Assembly: GCF_023701525.1 (NCBI RefSeq)
Contig: NZ_JAMQAW010000083.1
Location: 27,112 to 91,111, forward strand
DNA: 64,000 bases
Source of the DNA: Streptomyces albipurpureus
Lineage (GTDB): Bacteria; Actinomycetota; Actinomycetes; Streptomycetales; Streptomycetaceae
Reading direction: 5' to 3'
Of this stretch, positions 41,309 to 50,383 are shown piece by piece. The position numbers and the translations under genes were made by a program. Position 1 is the first letter of the stretch. Every line of letters begins with the position of its first letter. The notes beneath the pieces were generated by a model, which had not been told where the DNA came from, searched no databases, and was given only the letters and a program-made list of their open reading frames with translations.

Positions 41309-43237
41309 TCAGGCCTTCTGGCTCTGGCCGGAGCCAGAGGTCGCGCCGCGATACCAGTACTCAAGGGTCAGCACATGCCACAGATGCTTGGAGAAGTCCC
41401 GGTGCCCGGCGGCGTCCTCGGCGACGAGCCGTGCCAACGCGTCGCGGCGCAGCAGCCCGGAGCTGACGAGCACGCCGTCGTTCACCACCTCGCGCACCAG
41501 CGGCGCCAGATCCCTGCTCATCCAGGCGCGCAGCGGGGCGCTGAACAGGCCCTTGGGCCGGTACACGATCTCCCGGGGCAGGATCGAGGCGGCCGCCTCC
41601 TTGAGGACGGCCTTGCTCTGCCGTCCGGCGATCTTGCGATTGCCGGGTACGGCGAACGCGGCCTTCACCACCTCGACGTCCACATAGGGCACCCGTACCT
41701 CGGTCGACGCGGCCATGCTCGACCGGTCCGTGTACGCGAGGTTCAGGCCCGGCAGGAACATCCGGGAGTCGCCCAGGCACATGCGGTTGACGAAGTCGTC
41801 GAGGTCGTTGTCCTGGTAGATGTCCGCGTGCTCGGTCAGCACGTCCTGGACCGTCCCGGCCAAGTCCGGATTGACCAGGGCGAGCAACTCGTCCTGGTCG
41901 TACATGGTGTAGCTGCGCCGGAACGCGGTCTCCTCCGGCAGATCGGCGAAGGAGAGGAACCGCTTCGCGAAGCGCACCGACCGGTACCCCCGGCGGGACG
42001 TGGCGACCGGTAGCCGGTCCACGGCCCTGGACAGACCGCGCCGCAGGGGCCGCGGGATGCGCTGGTAGCGCAGCGCGAGCAGGTTGGCCAGATGCTTGCG
42101 GTACCCGGCGAACAGCTCATCGGCGCCCATCCCCGAGAGCATGACCTTGACCCCGGCCTCCCGGGCGGCCGAGCAGATCAGAAAGGTGTTGATCGCGGCC
42201 GGGTCGCCGATCGGCTCATCCAGGTGGTACGTCATCTGCGGCAGCAGGTCGAGCACCTGCGGAGCGATCTCGATCTCCCGCAGGTCGACGCCGAACTGCT
42301 CGGCAACCTGCCGGGCATAGCGCAGGTCGTCCGGCATCGCCTCGAACTTGGCGTCCTCGGCGCGGAACGCGATCGTGTACGCGGAGATCCCGGGCTGGTG
42401 ACGCGCCGCCAGCGCGGTCAGGTAGCTGGAGTCAAGACCGCCGGAGAGGAAGGTCGCCACCGGTACGTCGGAGAGCAGGTGCCGTCGGTTCGACTCCTCG
42501 ACGATGGCGGCCAGATCCGGTTGCTCGCCGCTGCGGGCCCGCTCCTGGCCCTCGGCGGCGACGTCCCGCAGGTTCCAGAACCGGCCGCGCTCCACCCGGC
42601 CGTCAGGCCGGCACCGCAGCCAACTCCCCGGCGGCAGCTTCTCCGCCTCGCGGAACGCGCAGCGCGAGTCCGGCACCCAGTAGTACAGCAGCGAGGCGAC
42701 CAGCGCCGCATGGTCCACCTCCAGCGAACCGCCGTTCACGGCGGCGAGCGCCTTGAGCTCGGAGGCGAACATCAGGCCCGCACCGCGCCGGAGCAGGAAC
42801 AGCGGCTTGATGCCGAGCTGGTCGCGGGCGAGCACCAGATCACCGGTTCGCTCGTCGAAGACCGCGAACGCGAACATGCCGCGTAGCCGGGGCAGGCAGT
42901 CCGTACCCCAGCGCCGCCAGGCCTCCAGCAGGACCTCGGTGTCGGAGGTGCCGCGGAAGCGCACCCCGGCGGCCGCCAGCTCGGCACGCAGTTCGGGCGC
43001 GTTGTACAGCTCGCCGTTGTAGGTGAGGGCGAGGCCGCCCGAGACCATCGGCTGGGCGCCGGTCTCGGACAGGTCGATGATGGCCAGCCGGCGGTGCCCG
43101 AGCTGTACTTCGCCGTCACCGACGGGGTGGCCGTACCGGCCCGCCCCGTCCGGACCGCGGTGGGCGAGGACATCGGTGAGCCGGTCGGTCACGACCTTCC
43201 CGTCCGGCCACCGGTAAGTGCCTGCGATGCCACACAT
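41309..43237 (-). CDS. glutamine-dependent asparagine-synthase-like amidotransferase
   Basis: The 642-aa protein begins MCGIAGTYRW, with Cys2 as the N-terminal glutaminase nucleophile, followed by LAHRGPDGAG and LGHRRLAIIDLS. The C-terminal ATP-pyrophosphatase has FLSGGLDSSYLTALA and the ALSGMGADELFAGYRKH type stretch (here MLSGMGADELFAGYR). In polysaccharide loci such AsnB homologues (for example WbpS in Pseudomonas) amidate the carboxyl of a uronic acid. With the AlgD-like dehydrogenase in the same operon, a uronamide in the polymer is a likely product. Acting on free aspartate is the alternative. Confidence 0.85.
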   Translation of the reverse strand: MCGIAGTYRWPDGKVVTDRLTDVLAHRGPDGAGRYGHPVGDGEVQLGHRRLAIIDLSETGAQPMVSGGLALTYNGELYNAPELRAELAAAGVRFRGTSDTEVLLEAWRRWGTDCLPRLRGMFAFAVFDERTGDLVLARDQLGIKPLFLLRRGAGLMFASELKALAAVNGGSLEVDHAALVASLLYYWVPDSRCAFREAEKLPPGSWLRCRPDGRVERGRFWNLRDVAAEGQERARSGEQPDLAAIVEESNRRHLLSDVPVATFLSGGLDSSYLTALAARHQPGISAYTIAFRAEDAKFEAMPDDLRYARQVAEQFGVDLREIEIAPQVLDLLPQMTYHLDEPIGDPAAINTFLICSAAREAGVKVMLSGMGADELFAGYRKHLANLLALRYQRIPRPLRRGLSRAVDRLPVATSRRGYRSVRFAKRFLSFADLPEETAFRRSYTMYDQDELLALVNPDLAGTVQDVLTEHADIYQDNDLDDFVNRMCLGDSRMFLPGLNLAYTDRSSMAASTEVRVPYVDVEVVKAAFAVPGNRKIAGRQSKAVLKEAAASILPREIVYRPKGLFSAPLRAWMSRDLAPLVREVVNDGVLVSSGLLRRDALARLVAEDAAGHRDFSKHLWHVLTLEYWYRGATSGSGQSQKA

Positions 43238-43240
43238 GTT

Positions 43241-44812
43241 CTAGCGCCCCTCCTGGTCGTTGTCCGGGACCAGAGCGGCCGGCATCGACGGCCGCTCCGT
43301 CCGCGGCTGGGTGGTCCCGTTCTGCCGGGCCAGCCGCTCCGTGCGCGGCTGGCTCGTCGCGTTCTGCCGGGCCTGTCGCTCGTGCTGGCCGCGCAGCGCG
43401 GTGTGCGGCCCGTCCCACAGCGTGCCGTCGGTCCGGTCACGCGGATCCGGGTCGATCAGCACCACACCGATCACCGGAATGTGCTGGTCCGCGAGCTGCC
43501 GCGCCACGGTGTGCAGCCATGCGGCGCTGCCGTGCCCGGCCCGCACCACGAGCACGGTCTGGGTACCGAGGTACTGGAGGTCGGTCCACGCCGTGCCGGG
43601 TGAGACCGAGCCGACGCCGAGCCGACGCCCCTGATGCGGCACGGCCTCGGCCCGCTCGCCGCTGACCACGGTCGGGTCTCCCGGCTTCGCGCGCCTCTTG
43701 GCGAGCTGCGGGCCCGGTAGACCGTCGATGACGACCACGGGCCCCTCCTCCGCCAGGGCCCTGGCGACGTCCAGGGCGATCACGCTCGTGCTGTGGGCAC
43801 AGCCCAGTTCCAGCAGCGACACCGGGTCGGTCGAGCCGCGCACGGCACGGGCCAGGGTCGTGGTGAGCCGTTCGCGTGCCGCCCGGGTACGCCGCCGCTG
43901 CCAGAGTCCGACCGACCGGCGGGGCGTGCGGCGCAGCTCCGCGATCACCGAGGCGCCCAGGTTCGCCGCGATCTCCCGGCGCAGCACCGGCCGATCCGCC
44001 ACCACCGTGCCGACCGCTGCCAGCGCGAGCCCGAGGAAGAGCCCGAGGGCGAATCCGATCGCGGCGTTGGTGGCAGCGGTCCTGGGCAGGGAGTGCCGCA
44101 CCGCGCGCGGTGCGTCGACGATCTGCGTGCCGGCCACGAGCTGGGGCGTGCCGGTGCGGGCCTCCGCGGCGCGCTGGTCGAACTCGGCGATCCGCGAGTT
44201 GAGCTCGGCCCGGCGGGCGAAGAGCGACTCGATGCTCGCCGACGCCTTCGGGTCGCTCTTCGGCGATCGGTCTCCGATCGTCTTGTTGACCTGGGCGAGC
44301 TCTTCCCGCATGCGGTCACGCTGGTCGAGCAGGGCCTTGGCCTCGGCCTTCGCGGCTTCCCACATCCGTCCCACATGGTCCGCGACGAACGCATCGGCCA
44401 GCGCCTTGGCGCGGGCCACCGCTTGTGCGTCGGTGTCACCCGTCACACTGATCTGCAGCAGGTTGTTGGTCAAGCCGGTACCCCGGTAGTCCTGCATGAA
44501 GTCCTCTGGCTTTTCAGGGGACTTGAGGGACCGCAGGGCCTTGCTGGCGATCCGGGTGGTCCCCAGCAGGGCCACGTCGGTGCGGATCAGTGTTCCGGTG
44601 TCGTTGGGCTGGTCGTCCTTGTGCGCGACCAGCACCGTGGTCACCGCGGTCGGTGGCGGCGGCAGCAGGACCGCCACCGCCGCGCCGGCCAGCAGCCCCA
44701 GTAGCGCCACGGCGCACCAGAGCCGGCGGCGCCTGCGCACCGCCACCACCAGCGCTTGCAGGTCCAGCAGCGGAGCGGCTGCCGCCGACTCCGAAGTCGT
44801 GCTCGATGTCAC
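43241..44812 (-). CDS. Wzz-type chain-length/co-polymerase protein with degenerate kinase-like domain (copy 1)
   Basis: The 523-aa protein has an N-terminal Wzz domain: a transmembrane segment near residues 33-52 (LWCAVALLGLLAGAAVAVLL), a long coiled periplasmic-type region and a second membrane segment (AAIGFALGLFLGLALAAVG). The C-terminal part has the strand order of a BY-kinase (VSLLELGCAHSTSVIALDVARALAEEGPVVVIDGLPG, VLVVRAGHGSAAW) but the Walker A G-x4-GKS/T is absent. The tail carries Arg/Gln/Thr-rich near-repeats (RLARQNGTTQPRTER type). It would set polymer length without its own kinase activity. GTG 44812 overlaps the next gene. Confidence 0.83.
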   Translation of the reverse strand: MTSSTTSESAAAAPLLDLQALVVAVRRRRRLWCAVALLGLLAGAAVAVLLPPPPTAVTTVLVAHKDDQPNDTGTLIRTDVALLGTTRIASKALRSLKSPEKPEDFMQDYRGTGLTNNLLQISVTGDTDAQAVARAKALADAFVADHVGRMWEAAKAEAKALLDQRDRMREELAQVNKTIGDRSPKSDPKASASIESLFARRAELNSRIAEFDQRAAEARTGTPQLVAGTQIVDAPRAVRHSLPRTAATNAAIGFALGLFLGLALAAVGTVVADRPVLRREIAANLGASVIAELRRTPRRSVGLWQRRRTRAARERLTTTLARAVRGSTDPVSLLELGCAHSTSVIALDVARALAEEGPVVVIDGLPGPQLAKRRAKPGDPTVVSGERAEAVPHQGRRLGVGSVSPGTAWTDLQYLGTQTVLVVRAGHGSAAWLHTVARQLADQHIPVIGVVLIDPDPRDRTDGTLWDGPHTALRGQHERQARQNATSQPRTERLARQNGTTQPRTERPSMPAALVPDNDQEGR

Positions 44813-46206
44813 ACTGACTCTCCCGTCGCGCGGCCGCGAGACGCGAGCGCCAGAGTGGCGTTGTCCGGAGGATGGCCGGCGGACCGTGGTGGATCAGCTC
44901 GTACCGTGCCCGCGACGACGATGCCGACGACCTCATGCCGGCCGTCCGCACACGCCTCGGCGATGCCGGCGAGCTCTCCCGCGGTCCAACTGCCCGCGCT
45001 GAGCACGACCAGGGCACCGGACTCGTTGTCACGGTCCGGCACCATCGGCTGGGAAACCGAGACCTCCACCACCCGCAGCGCGGGGAATCCCCTGCTCGAA
45101 GACGTCGGGGAAGGATCGCTCCCGGCTTCGGCGACGAGCTGCCCGGCGGCCCGGTGGGCGACCTCGTCGCCCTCCGGTACGACAACCAACAGCCCTTGAG
45201 AGGAGGACATCCGGTCCCGGAGGCGAGCGCACACCCGCCGATAGCGGATCCGCCGGCTCGCCTCGTCGCCGGACGTCTGCGGGATCGGTGTGTCCCACCG
45301 GATGTCGATGCCCAGCAGCCGGCGGACCCAAGCCCGCGGGCCAAGGTCCTTCGGTCGTTGCACACGCCGTTCACCAGGCACGTCGACGGTACCCAGCAGC
45401 GCTGAGCCCAGCGCCGCAGCGATTTCCGGTTCGGTGCGCAGTCGGCCGTTCCCCCGTGCGGCGGCGAGATGGCCGATGACCGCGAGCAGGAAGAACAGCA
45501 GCGCCCCCGCGCCGATCAGTTGCGTCCGCGTCGGCGGTGCCTCGCTGGTCGGCCGGGCCGCCGGCCCCATGACGATCATGCCGGCCTTGTTGGTCGCCGG
45601 GTCGGCCTGGTCGAGCTTCTTCATGGCCTCCTCCAGCGCGATGCGCAGCTTTTCCAGCGCGGTGCGGGCCTGCACGCTCTCCACGGTCTGCCCCGGATCG
45701 GCCGCGTTGGCCAGTTCGGTGATGCGGCGGTTGGTCTGCACCACCTTCTGCCGCAGCGCCTCGGGCCCCGTAGCCGCTTCCGGATCGGCGCTGTCACCCG
45801 CGATCCACGCGGCGAAGGTGACGAGTTGCTGAGCCACCCGGTCGGAGAGCTGCTGAGCCCGCCTCGGGGTGTCGGCCGTACCCGAGATCTTGATGATGTT
45901 CCCGTCGGCGGCCTTGGCGCTCACTTGATCCCGTAGCTCGCCGCCGCTGACGCCCGCCCAACCGAGGCTGGCAGCCGCGCGGTCCACTACCGCCGAACTG
46001 GTCGCGATGTTCACCTGGGTCAGCAGCTCGCGCTCCTCCCACTGCCCCGGCAGCAGTACCGATGCCGAAGCCGTGTAACGCGGCGGAAACAGCACCGAGG
46101 CGCCGTAGCCGACGAGCCCGCCCACGACGGCGAGGACGGCGAGAAGCCGCCAACGCCGACGGAGAATCCGCCCGATCGTGACCAGGCGTATCGTGTCATC
46201 GCTCAA
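44809..46206 (-). CDS. Wzz-type chain-length/co-polymerase protein (copy 2)
   Basis: About 465 aa, second Wzz-like protein directly upstream of the first: membrane segment RWRLLAVLAVVGGLVGYGASVLF, ISGTADTPRRAQQLSDRVAQQL, a second membrane segment (LIGAGALLFFLLAVIGHLAAA) and a C-terminal alpha/beta part (LVVVPEGDEVAHRAAGQLVAE, GALVVLSAGSW) with no Walker A. I chose TTG 46206 because the Wzz domain begins right there (SDDTIRLVTIGRILRRRW) and GGAAGAGG lies upstream; the ATG one base out of phase at 46199 is in another frame. It overlaps the glycosyltransferase stop by 11 nt. Confidence 0.78.
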   Translation of the reverse strand: MSDDTIRLVTIGRILRRRWRLLAVLAVVGGLVGYGASVLFPPRYTASASVLLPGQWEERELLTQVNIATSSAVVDRAAASLGWAGVSGGELRDQVSAKAADGNIIKISGTADTPRRAQQLSDRVAQQLVTFAAWIAGDSADPEAATGPEALRQKVVQTNRRITELANAADPGQTVESVQARTALEKLRIALEEAMKKLDQADPATNKAGMIVMGPAARPTSEAPPTRTQLIGAGALLFFLLAVIGHLAAARGNGRLRTEPEIAAALGSALLGTVDVPGERRVQRPKDLGPRAWVRRLLGIDIRWDTPIPQTSGDEASRRIRYRRVCARLRDRMSSSQGLLVVVPEGDEVAHRAAGQLVAEAGSDPSPTSSSRGFPALRVVEVSVSQPMVPDRDNESGALVVLSAGSWTAGELAGIAEACADGRHEVVGIVVAGTVRADPPRSAGHPPDNATLALASRGRATGESV

Positions 46207-47515
46207 TGGAGCGGCCTCTTCCCGGTTCTGACCGGGTCGACCGCCGCACCGGAGTGTGATCACGACACGCAGAGGCGTAGGCGGCGAGCAGCGATTGCTG
46301 GGAGTTCCGCCAGGAGAGCTCCCCGCTGATCCGCTCCTGGCCGATCTTCCCCATCCGGGCCCGCTTCTCCGGATCGTCCAGCAGCAGCGCGATGAGCTCG
46401 GCGAATTGGGCCTCGTCGTTGGCGGGCGCGTAGAGGGCGGCGTCACCTGCGGAGACTCGCGCCTCCCGGAGGTCGAACGAGACGATCGGTCGGCCCATCG
46501 CCATGTACTCCAGGACCTTGTTCATGGTCGACACGTCGTTGAGCGGATTGCGCGGGTCGGGGGAGAGGCACACATCCGCGGTGGACAGGTAGCGCACCAG
46601 GTCGGCGTCCGGAACGCGCCCGGTGAACTGCACCTGATCAGAGAGCCCGAGCTGCTTGGACAGCTCCACCATCGCGTCGAAGGCGTCACCGGCGCCGACG
46701 AACACCGCATGCCAGTCGGTCCGCCCGAGCTCGTCGCGCAACTTCGCCAGGGCCCGCAAGGCGTAGTCGACACCGTCCTGAGGGCCCATGACGCCGAGGT
46801 AGCACAGCAGATGAGACTTGCCACGCTTCAACTCGGGCTCGGGCTCCACCGGTTGGAACCGGTCGGTCTCCGGTGCGCTGCGCACCACGAACACGTCCTC
46901 CCGCCGCTGACCGCCACGGCGTATCGCGACGTCCCGGTAGCTCTCGTTCGTGGCGAGCACCACGTCCGCCGCCCGGTAGGTCAGTCGTTCCAGCGCACAC
47001 ACGGCGCGGTAGAGCAGGTCCTCGCCGCGGTCGAACCGGGAGAGGTACAGCTCGGGTACCAGGTCGTGCTGGTCGAAGACGAACCGCGCGCCACGCCGCT
47101 TCAACCACAGTGCCGGCAGGAACAGCAGGTCGGGCGGGTTGCAGGCGTGGACCACATCGACCGGTCCGACCTTGCGGGCCAGCCGGGCCGTGTGCCACAA
47201 CGCCGATCCGTACTCCCGCAGATAGCCGGCCGGCCCTCCGGTGGCCGCGCGCAACGGGTAGCGATGTATTCGCACCCCGTCGATCTCCACCTCCAGCTCC
47301 GTGTCCCGTTTACTCCCCTGGGGACAGATGACGTGCACCTTCCAGCCCGCGTCGCGCAGCGTCTTGCACTCCTGCCACACCCGCCGGTCGAAAGGCACCG
47401 ACAGGTTTTCCACCAGAATCAGCGCGTGCCGGTTCGACCGGTCGCCGCTGGCCGTGTCATTGAACGATGTGTCACCAAGCAAGGCCCACGTACCCAGGTT
47501 CGGCCCGGCGCGCAT
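46196..47515 (-). CDS. family 4 glycosyltransferase
   Basis: A GT-B enzyme of about 430-440 aa: HALILVENLSVPFDRRVWQECKTLRDAGW, VDVVHACNPPDLLFLPALWLK, FVFDQHDLVPELYLSRF, CYLGVMGPQDGVDYALRAL and DVSTMNKVLEYMAMGRPIVSFDLREAR. The start is uncertain: ATG 47515 lies inside the 3' end of the dehydrogenase gene (44-bp overlap), while an in-frame TTG at 47482 would give a shorter overlap; neither has a strong ribosome site, so translational coupling is likely. The family resembles WbuB-type enzymes acting early in repeat-unit assembly. Confidence 0.85.
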   Translation of the reverse strand: MRAGPNLGTWALLGDTSFNDTASGDRSNRHALILVENLSVPFDRRVWQECKTLRDAGWKVHVICPQGSKRDTELEVEIDGVRIHRYPLRAATGGPAGYLREYGSALWHTARLARKVGPVDVVHACNPPDLLFLPALWLKRRGARFVFDQHDLVPELYLSRFDRGEDLLYRAVCALERLTYRAADVVLATNESYRDVAIRRGGQRREDVFVVRSAPETDRFQPVEPEPELKRGKSHLLCYLGVMGPQDGVDYALRALAKLRDELGRTDWHAVFVGAGDAFDAMVELSKQLGLSDQVQFTGRVPDADLVRYLSTADVCLSPDPRNPLNDVSTMNKVLEYMAMGRPIVSFDLREARVSAGDAALYAPANDEAQFAELIALLLDDPEKRARMGKIGQERISGELSWRNSQQSLLAAYASACRDHTPVRRSTRSEPGRGRSIER

Positions 47516-48788
47516 CGGCGTCGGGAAGGTGGATGAGATCGATGAGTATCGGGCTCTCGCCATGGGGAAGTGCCGACAGCACGGCCGGATCCCTGGTCCC
47601 GATCAGGCACACCTCGGCGTGTTCGAGCACCTCGTCCACGGAGTCCGCGAGCAGTTGCGCGAGATGCGGCAGCCGGGTCTCGATGTACTCGCGGTTCGCG
47701 CCGAGCAACCGGGAGAGGCTCACATTGGCGTCGTAGATCCGCAGGTCGTAACCCTTGCCGAGGAGCCTCTCCGCCAGTTCGACGAGCGGGCTCTCGCGGA
47801 GGTCGTCGGTGCCGGGTTTGAAGGACAGCCCGAACAGGCCCGCCCGGCGCTTGCCGGTGCGCTCGACCAAGTCGACCGCGCGCTGCAAATGCGCGGAGTT
47901 GGAGGGCAGTACGTTGGCGAGGATGGGTACCGAGACATCGGCCCGCTGCGCCGCGTGGACCAGGCTGCGTAAGTCCTTGGGGAGGCAGGAGCCTCCGAAG
48001 GCGAAGCCGGGCCGCAGGTAGGCGGGGCTGATGTTCAGCTTGCGGTCGGCCAGGAACACATCGATCACCTGGTGCGAGTCCACCCCGAGCGCCTGGCACA
48101 CCGCGCCCAGCTCGTTCGCGAAGCCGATCTTGAGGCCATGGAAGGCGTTGTCCGCGTACTTGATCGCCTCGGCCGTGGGGATCGGCACCCGGAACACCTC
48201 GCCGGGTAAGCCCTCGTACAGTGCCGTCACCGCGTCGCCGCTTGCCGGGTCGAGCTCGCCGATGACGGTCTTCGGCGGGTCGAAGAAGTCCCGCACACTC
48301 GTGCCCTCGCGCAGGAACTCCGGATTGACCGCGACCCCGAAGTCCACCCCGGCCGTGCCACCGACGTACTTCTCCAGAATCGGTACCAGCAGTTTCAGAC
48401 AGGTGCCCGGGAGCATGGTGCTGCGGAACACAACGGTCTGCCACCCACCCCGCTCAGCCAGTACGGCGCCGATCTGCTCGGTGACCCGCTCCAGATATGT
48501 GGTGCACAGGCTGCCGTTGGACTCCGACGGTGTGCCCACGCAGACCAGCGACACCTCGCTGTCCATGATCGCCTCGCGGACATCGTCGGTGGCGCGTAAC
48601 GCCCCGGTCCGCACGACCTCGGCGATGAGCTCGCCGATCCGCTCCTCGACCACCGGGGCCTTGCCGTCGTTGACCAGGTCGACCTTCACCCGGTTCACGT
48701 CCACCCCGATGACCTCGTGACCCATGCTGGCCAGGCACGCGGCCGACACGCAGCCCACGTAGCCGAGACCGAAAACGCTGATCCTCAT
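47472..48788 (-). CDS. GDP-mannose 6-dehydrogenase-like nucleotide sugar dehydrogenase (AlgD-like)
   Basis: The 438-aa enzyme oxidises C6 of an NDP-sugar to the uronate with two NAD+. MRISVFGLGYVGCVSAACLA is the Rossmann start; NPEFLREGTSVRDFFDPPKTVIGE and the catalytic Cys268 in FAFGGSCLPKDLRSL follow. The Leu after Cys (GGSCLPKD) and the stretch GLSFKPGTDDLRESPLVELAERLLGKGYDLRIYD match AlgD of Pseudomonas better than UDP-glucose dehydrogenases (GGSCFPKD). This predicts GDP-mannuronate. Start ATG 48788. It is the second gene of the operon, 73 bp after the priming transferase, and its product would be the donor for one glycosyltransferase and a target for amidation. Confidence 0.87.
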   Translation of the reverse strand: MRISVFGLGYVGCVSAACLASMGHEVIGVDVNRVKVDLVNDGKAPVVEERIGELIAEVVRTGALRATDDVREAIMDSEVSLVCVGTPSESNGSLCTTYLERVTEQIGAVLAERGGWQTVVFRSTMLPGTCLKLLVPILEKYVGGTAGVDFGVAVNPEFLREGTSVRDFFDPPKTVIGELDPASGDAVTALYEGLPGEVFRVPIPTAEAIKYADNAFHGLKIGFANELGAVCQALGVDSHQVIDVFLADRKLNISPAYLRPGFAFGGSCLPKDLRSLVHAAQRADVSVPILANVLPSNSAHLQRAVDLVERTGKRRAGLFGLSFKPGTDDLRESPLVELAERLLGKGYDLRIYDANVSLSRLLGANREYIETRLPHLAQLLADSVDEVLEHAEVCLIGTRDPAVLSALPHGESPILIDLIHLPDADARRAEPGYVGLAW

Positions 48789-48861
48789 GACTCGTCCTTC
48801 CCCCCAGGCAGGCCCTCCCGGCCTGCGGTCCGCGCACCAGCCGGATGACGACTCCCGCGCA

Positions 48862-50340
48862 TCAGTAGGCCCCCTGCCCGTACAGCACCGCACGCAGCGT
48901 CTTCCACAAGATCACCGTGTCCAGGGCGAGTGACCAGTCCTCCACGTACCGCAGGTCCAGCCGGACCGCCTCCTCCCACGGCAGGTCGCTGCGTCCGCTG
49001 ATCTGCCACAGGCCGGTGAGCCCGGGCTTGACCAGCAGCCGGCGCCTGATGTCCGGGCCGTACGCGGCGGACTCCTCCGGCAACGGGGGCCGTGGACCGA
49101 CGAGCGACATCGATCCGGTGAGCACATTGAAGAGCTGTGGGAGCTCGTCGATCGAGTACCGGCGCATCACCGCTCCCACCCGGGTCACCCGCGGATCCCG
49201 GCGGAGCTTGAACAGCAGGCCGGCGCCCTCGTTGCGGTCGGCCAGCTCGGCACGTGCCCTGTCGGCCCCGGCGACCATGGTGCGGAACTTGAGAATGGTG
49301 AACTCGCGGCCGTCCTTGCCGACCCTGCGCTGGCGGTAGAAGGCCCCACCCCGGCTGTCCACCAGCACCAGCAGTCCGGTGAGCACCATCAGGGGTGCGA
49401 ACAGCATCAGCAGGATCGCCGCGCCCATCCGGTCGACGACCGCTTTGACCGCCCGACGGCCCCCGGTGAAGGCCGGCATGCTCACCCGCAGCAGCGGTAT
49501 CCCGAGCACCGCGTCGACGTGCAGTCGCGGGCCGGCCACCTCCATCAGCACGGGGGCCACGACCATCTCGGCATCGCTGCCTTCGAGGTTCCAGGCCAGC
49601 CGTTGCAGCCGGTCCGGTGACCAGTGCGGGTCCGGTGTGACCGCGACGACACGGTAGCCGTCGCGGCGGACGTGATTGGCGACGTCCGCCAGTCGGCCGA
49701 CGACCGGCACTCCGCCCAGTTGGTTGCCGTCGAGCCCGAGACCGTCCGTCGTGCACACAGCGTCCACCCGCCAGCCCAGGTGCGGGGACTTACGGGCTCG
49801 GGTGATCAGGTCGAGCACGGTGGCCAGGCTCCCGGCGGCGAGCACCGGTCGCAGACACCGCCCTTCCTTCCGCTGTTTGTGCAGCCACAGGCGCAGCAGA
49901 TACCGCTCGGTCATGGTGATGAGCGCGATCGCAGGGATCGCGACGAAGATCCAGAGCTTGATGTTGCGCGAGGTGAGGGCGATTCCGCCGAGCGCCAGGA
50001 TGACGGCCGCCGCGAACAGCGAGCGCCCGAGCCGGCGGAACTCCTCGGCGCCCTGGCCGAGCACGGCCGGAGTCCACGCCCTGCTCACCGCAAGCGCTCC
50101 CAGCACCAGCAACTCGGTGCCGAATGCCAGGATTCCCCACTTCTCGTGCCAGTTGGCCGCGTCCCGGGCCCCGAAGAAGTTGCCGATCGCCGCCACCACG
50201 ATGGCGGTGGCCACCGTATCGCTGATGATGACGGTACGGCGGTACCGCTCCTCCCAGTCGATCGCGGGCTGGCTGATCGTCCCGTTTGCCAGACGCTCAC
50301 GCGCCGACGGAAACGGGTTGACTAATTCCCCCTGCTCCAC
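48862..50340 (-). CDS. undecaprenyl-phosphate sugar-1-phosphate transferase (priming glycosyltransferase, WcaJ/CpsE-like)
   Basis: The 492-aa enzyme starts the repeat unit by moving a sugar-1-phosphate to undecaprenyl phosphate. N-terminal half: four hydrophobic segments (TVATAIVVAAIGNFF, LLVLGALAVS and others) and a Rossmann-like CoA-binding-type domain. C-terminal bacterial sugar transferase domain: FYRQRRVGKDGREFTILKFRTM, RRYSIDELPQLFNVLTGSMSLVGPRPP and KPGLTGLWQISGRSDLPW. GTG 50340 with a G-rich site upstream was chosen; the frame continues further up without sense. As first gene it lies just inside the tandem hairpins at 50384-50460 and an AT-rich presumed promoter region near 50640-50720. 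Confidence 0.9.
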   Translation of the reverse strand: MEQGELVNPFPSARERLANGTISQPAIDWEERYRRTVIISDTVATAIVVAAIGNFFGARDAANWHEKWGILAFGTELLVLGALAVSRAWTPAVLGQGAEEFRRLGRSLFAAAVILALGGIALTSRNIKLWIFVAIPAIALITMTERYLLRLWLHKQRKEGRCLRPVLAAGSLATVLDLITRARKSPHLGWRVDAVCTTDGLGLDGNQLGGVPVVGRLADVANHVRRDGYRVVAVTPDPHWSPDRLQRLAWNLEGSDAEMVVAPVLMEVAGPRLHVDAVLGIPLLRVSMPAFTGGRRAVKAVVDRMGAAILLMLFAPLMVLTGLLVLVDSRGGAFYRQRRVGKDGREFTILKFRTMVAGADRARAELADRNEGAGLLFKLRRDPRVTRVGAVMRRYSIDELPQLFNVLTGSMSLVGPRPPLPEESAAYGPDIRRRLLVKPGLTGLWQISGRSDLPWEEAVRLDLRYVEDWSLALDTVILWKTLRAVLYGQGAY

Positions 50341-50383
50341 AGAACCCCCCAGGTCCCCAGCAGTTCGACGTATTCGCCTAAGA

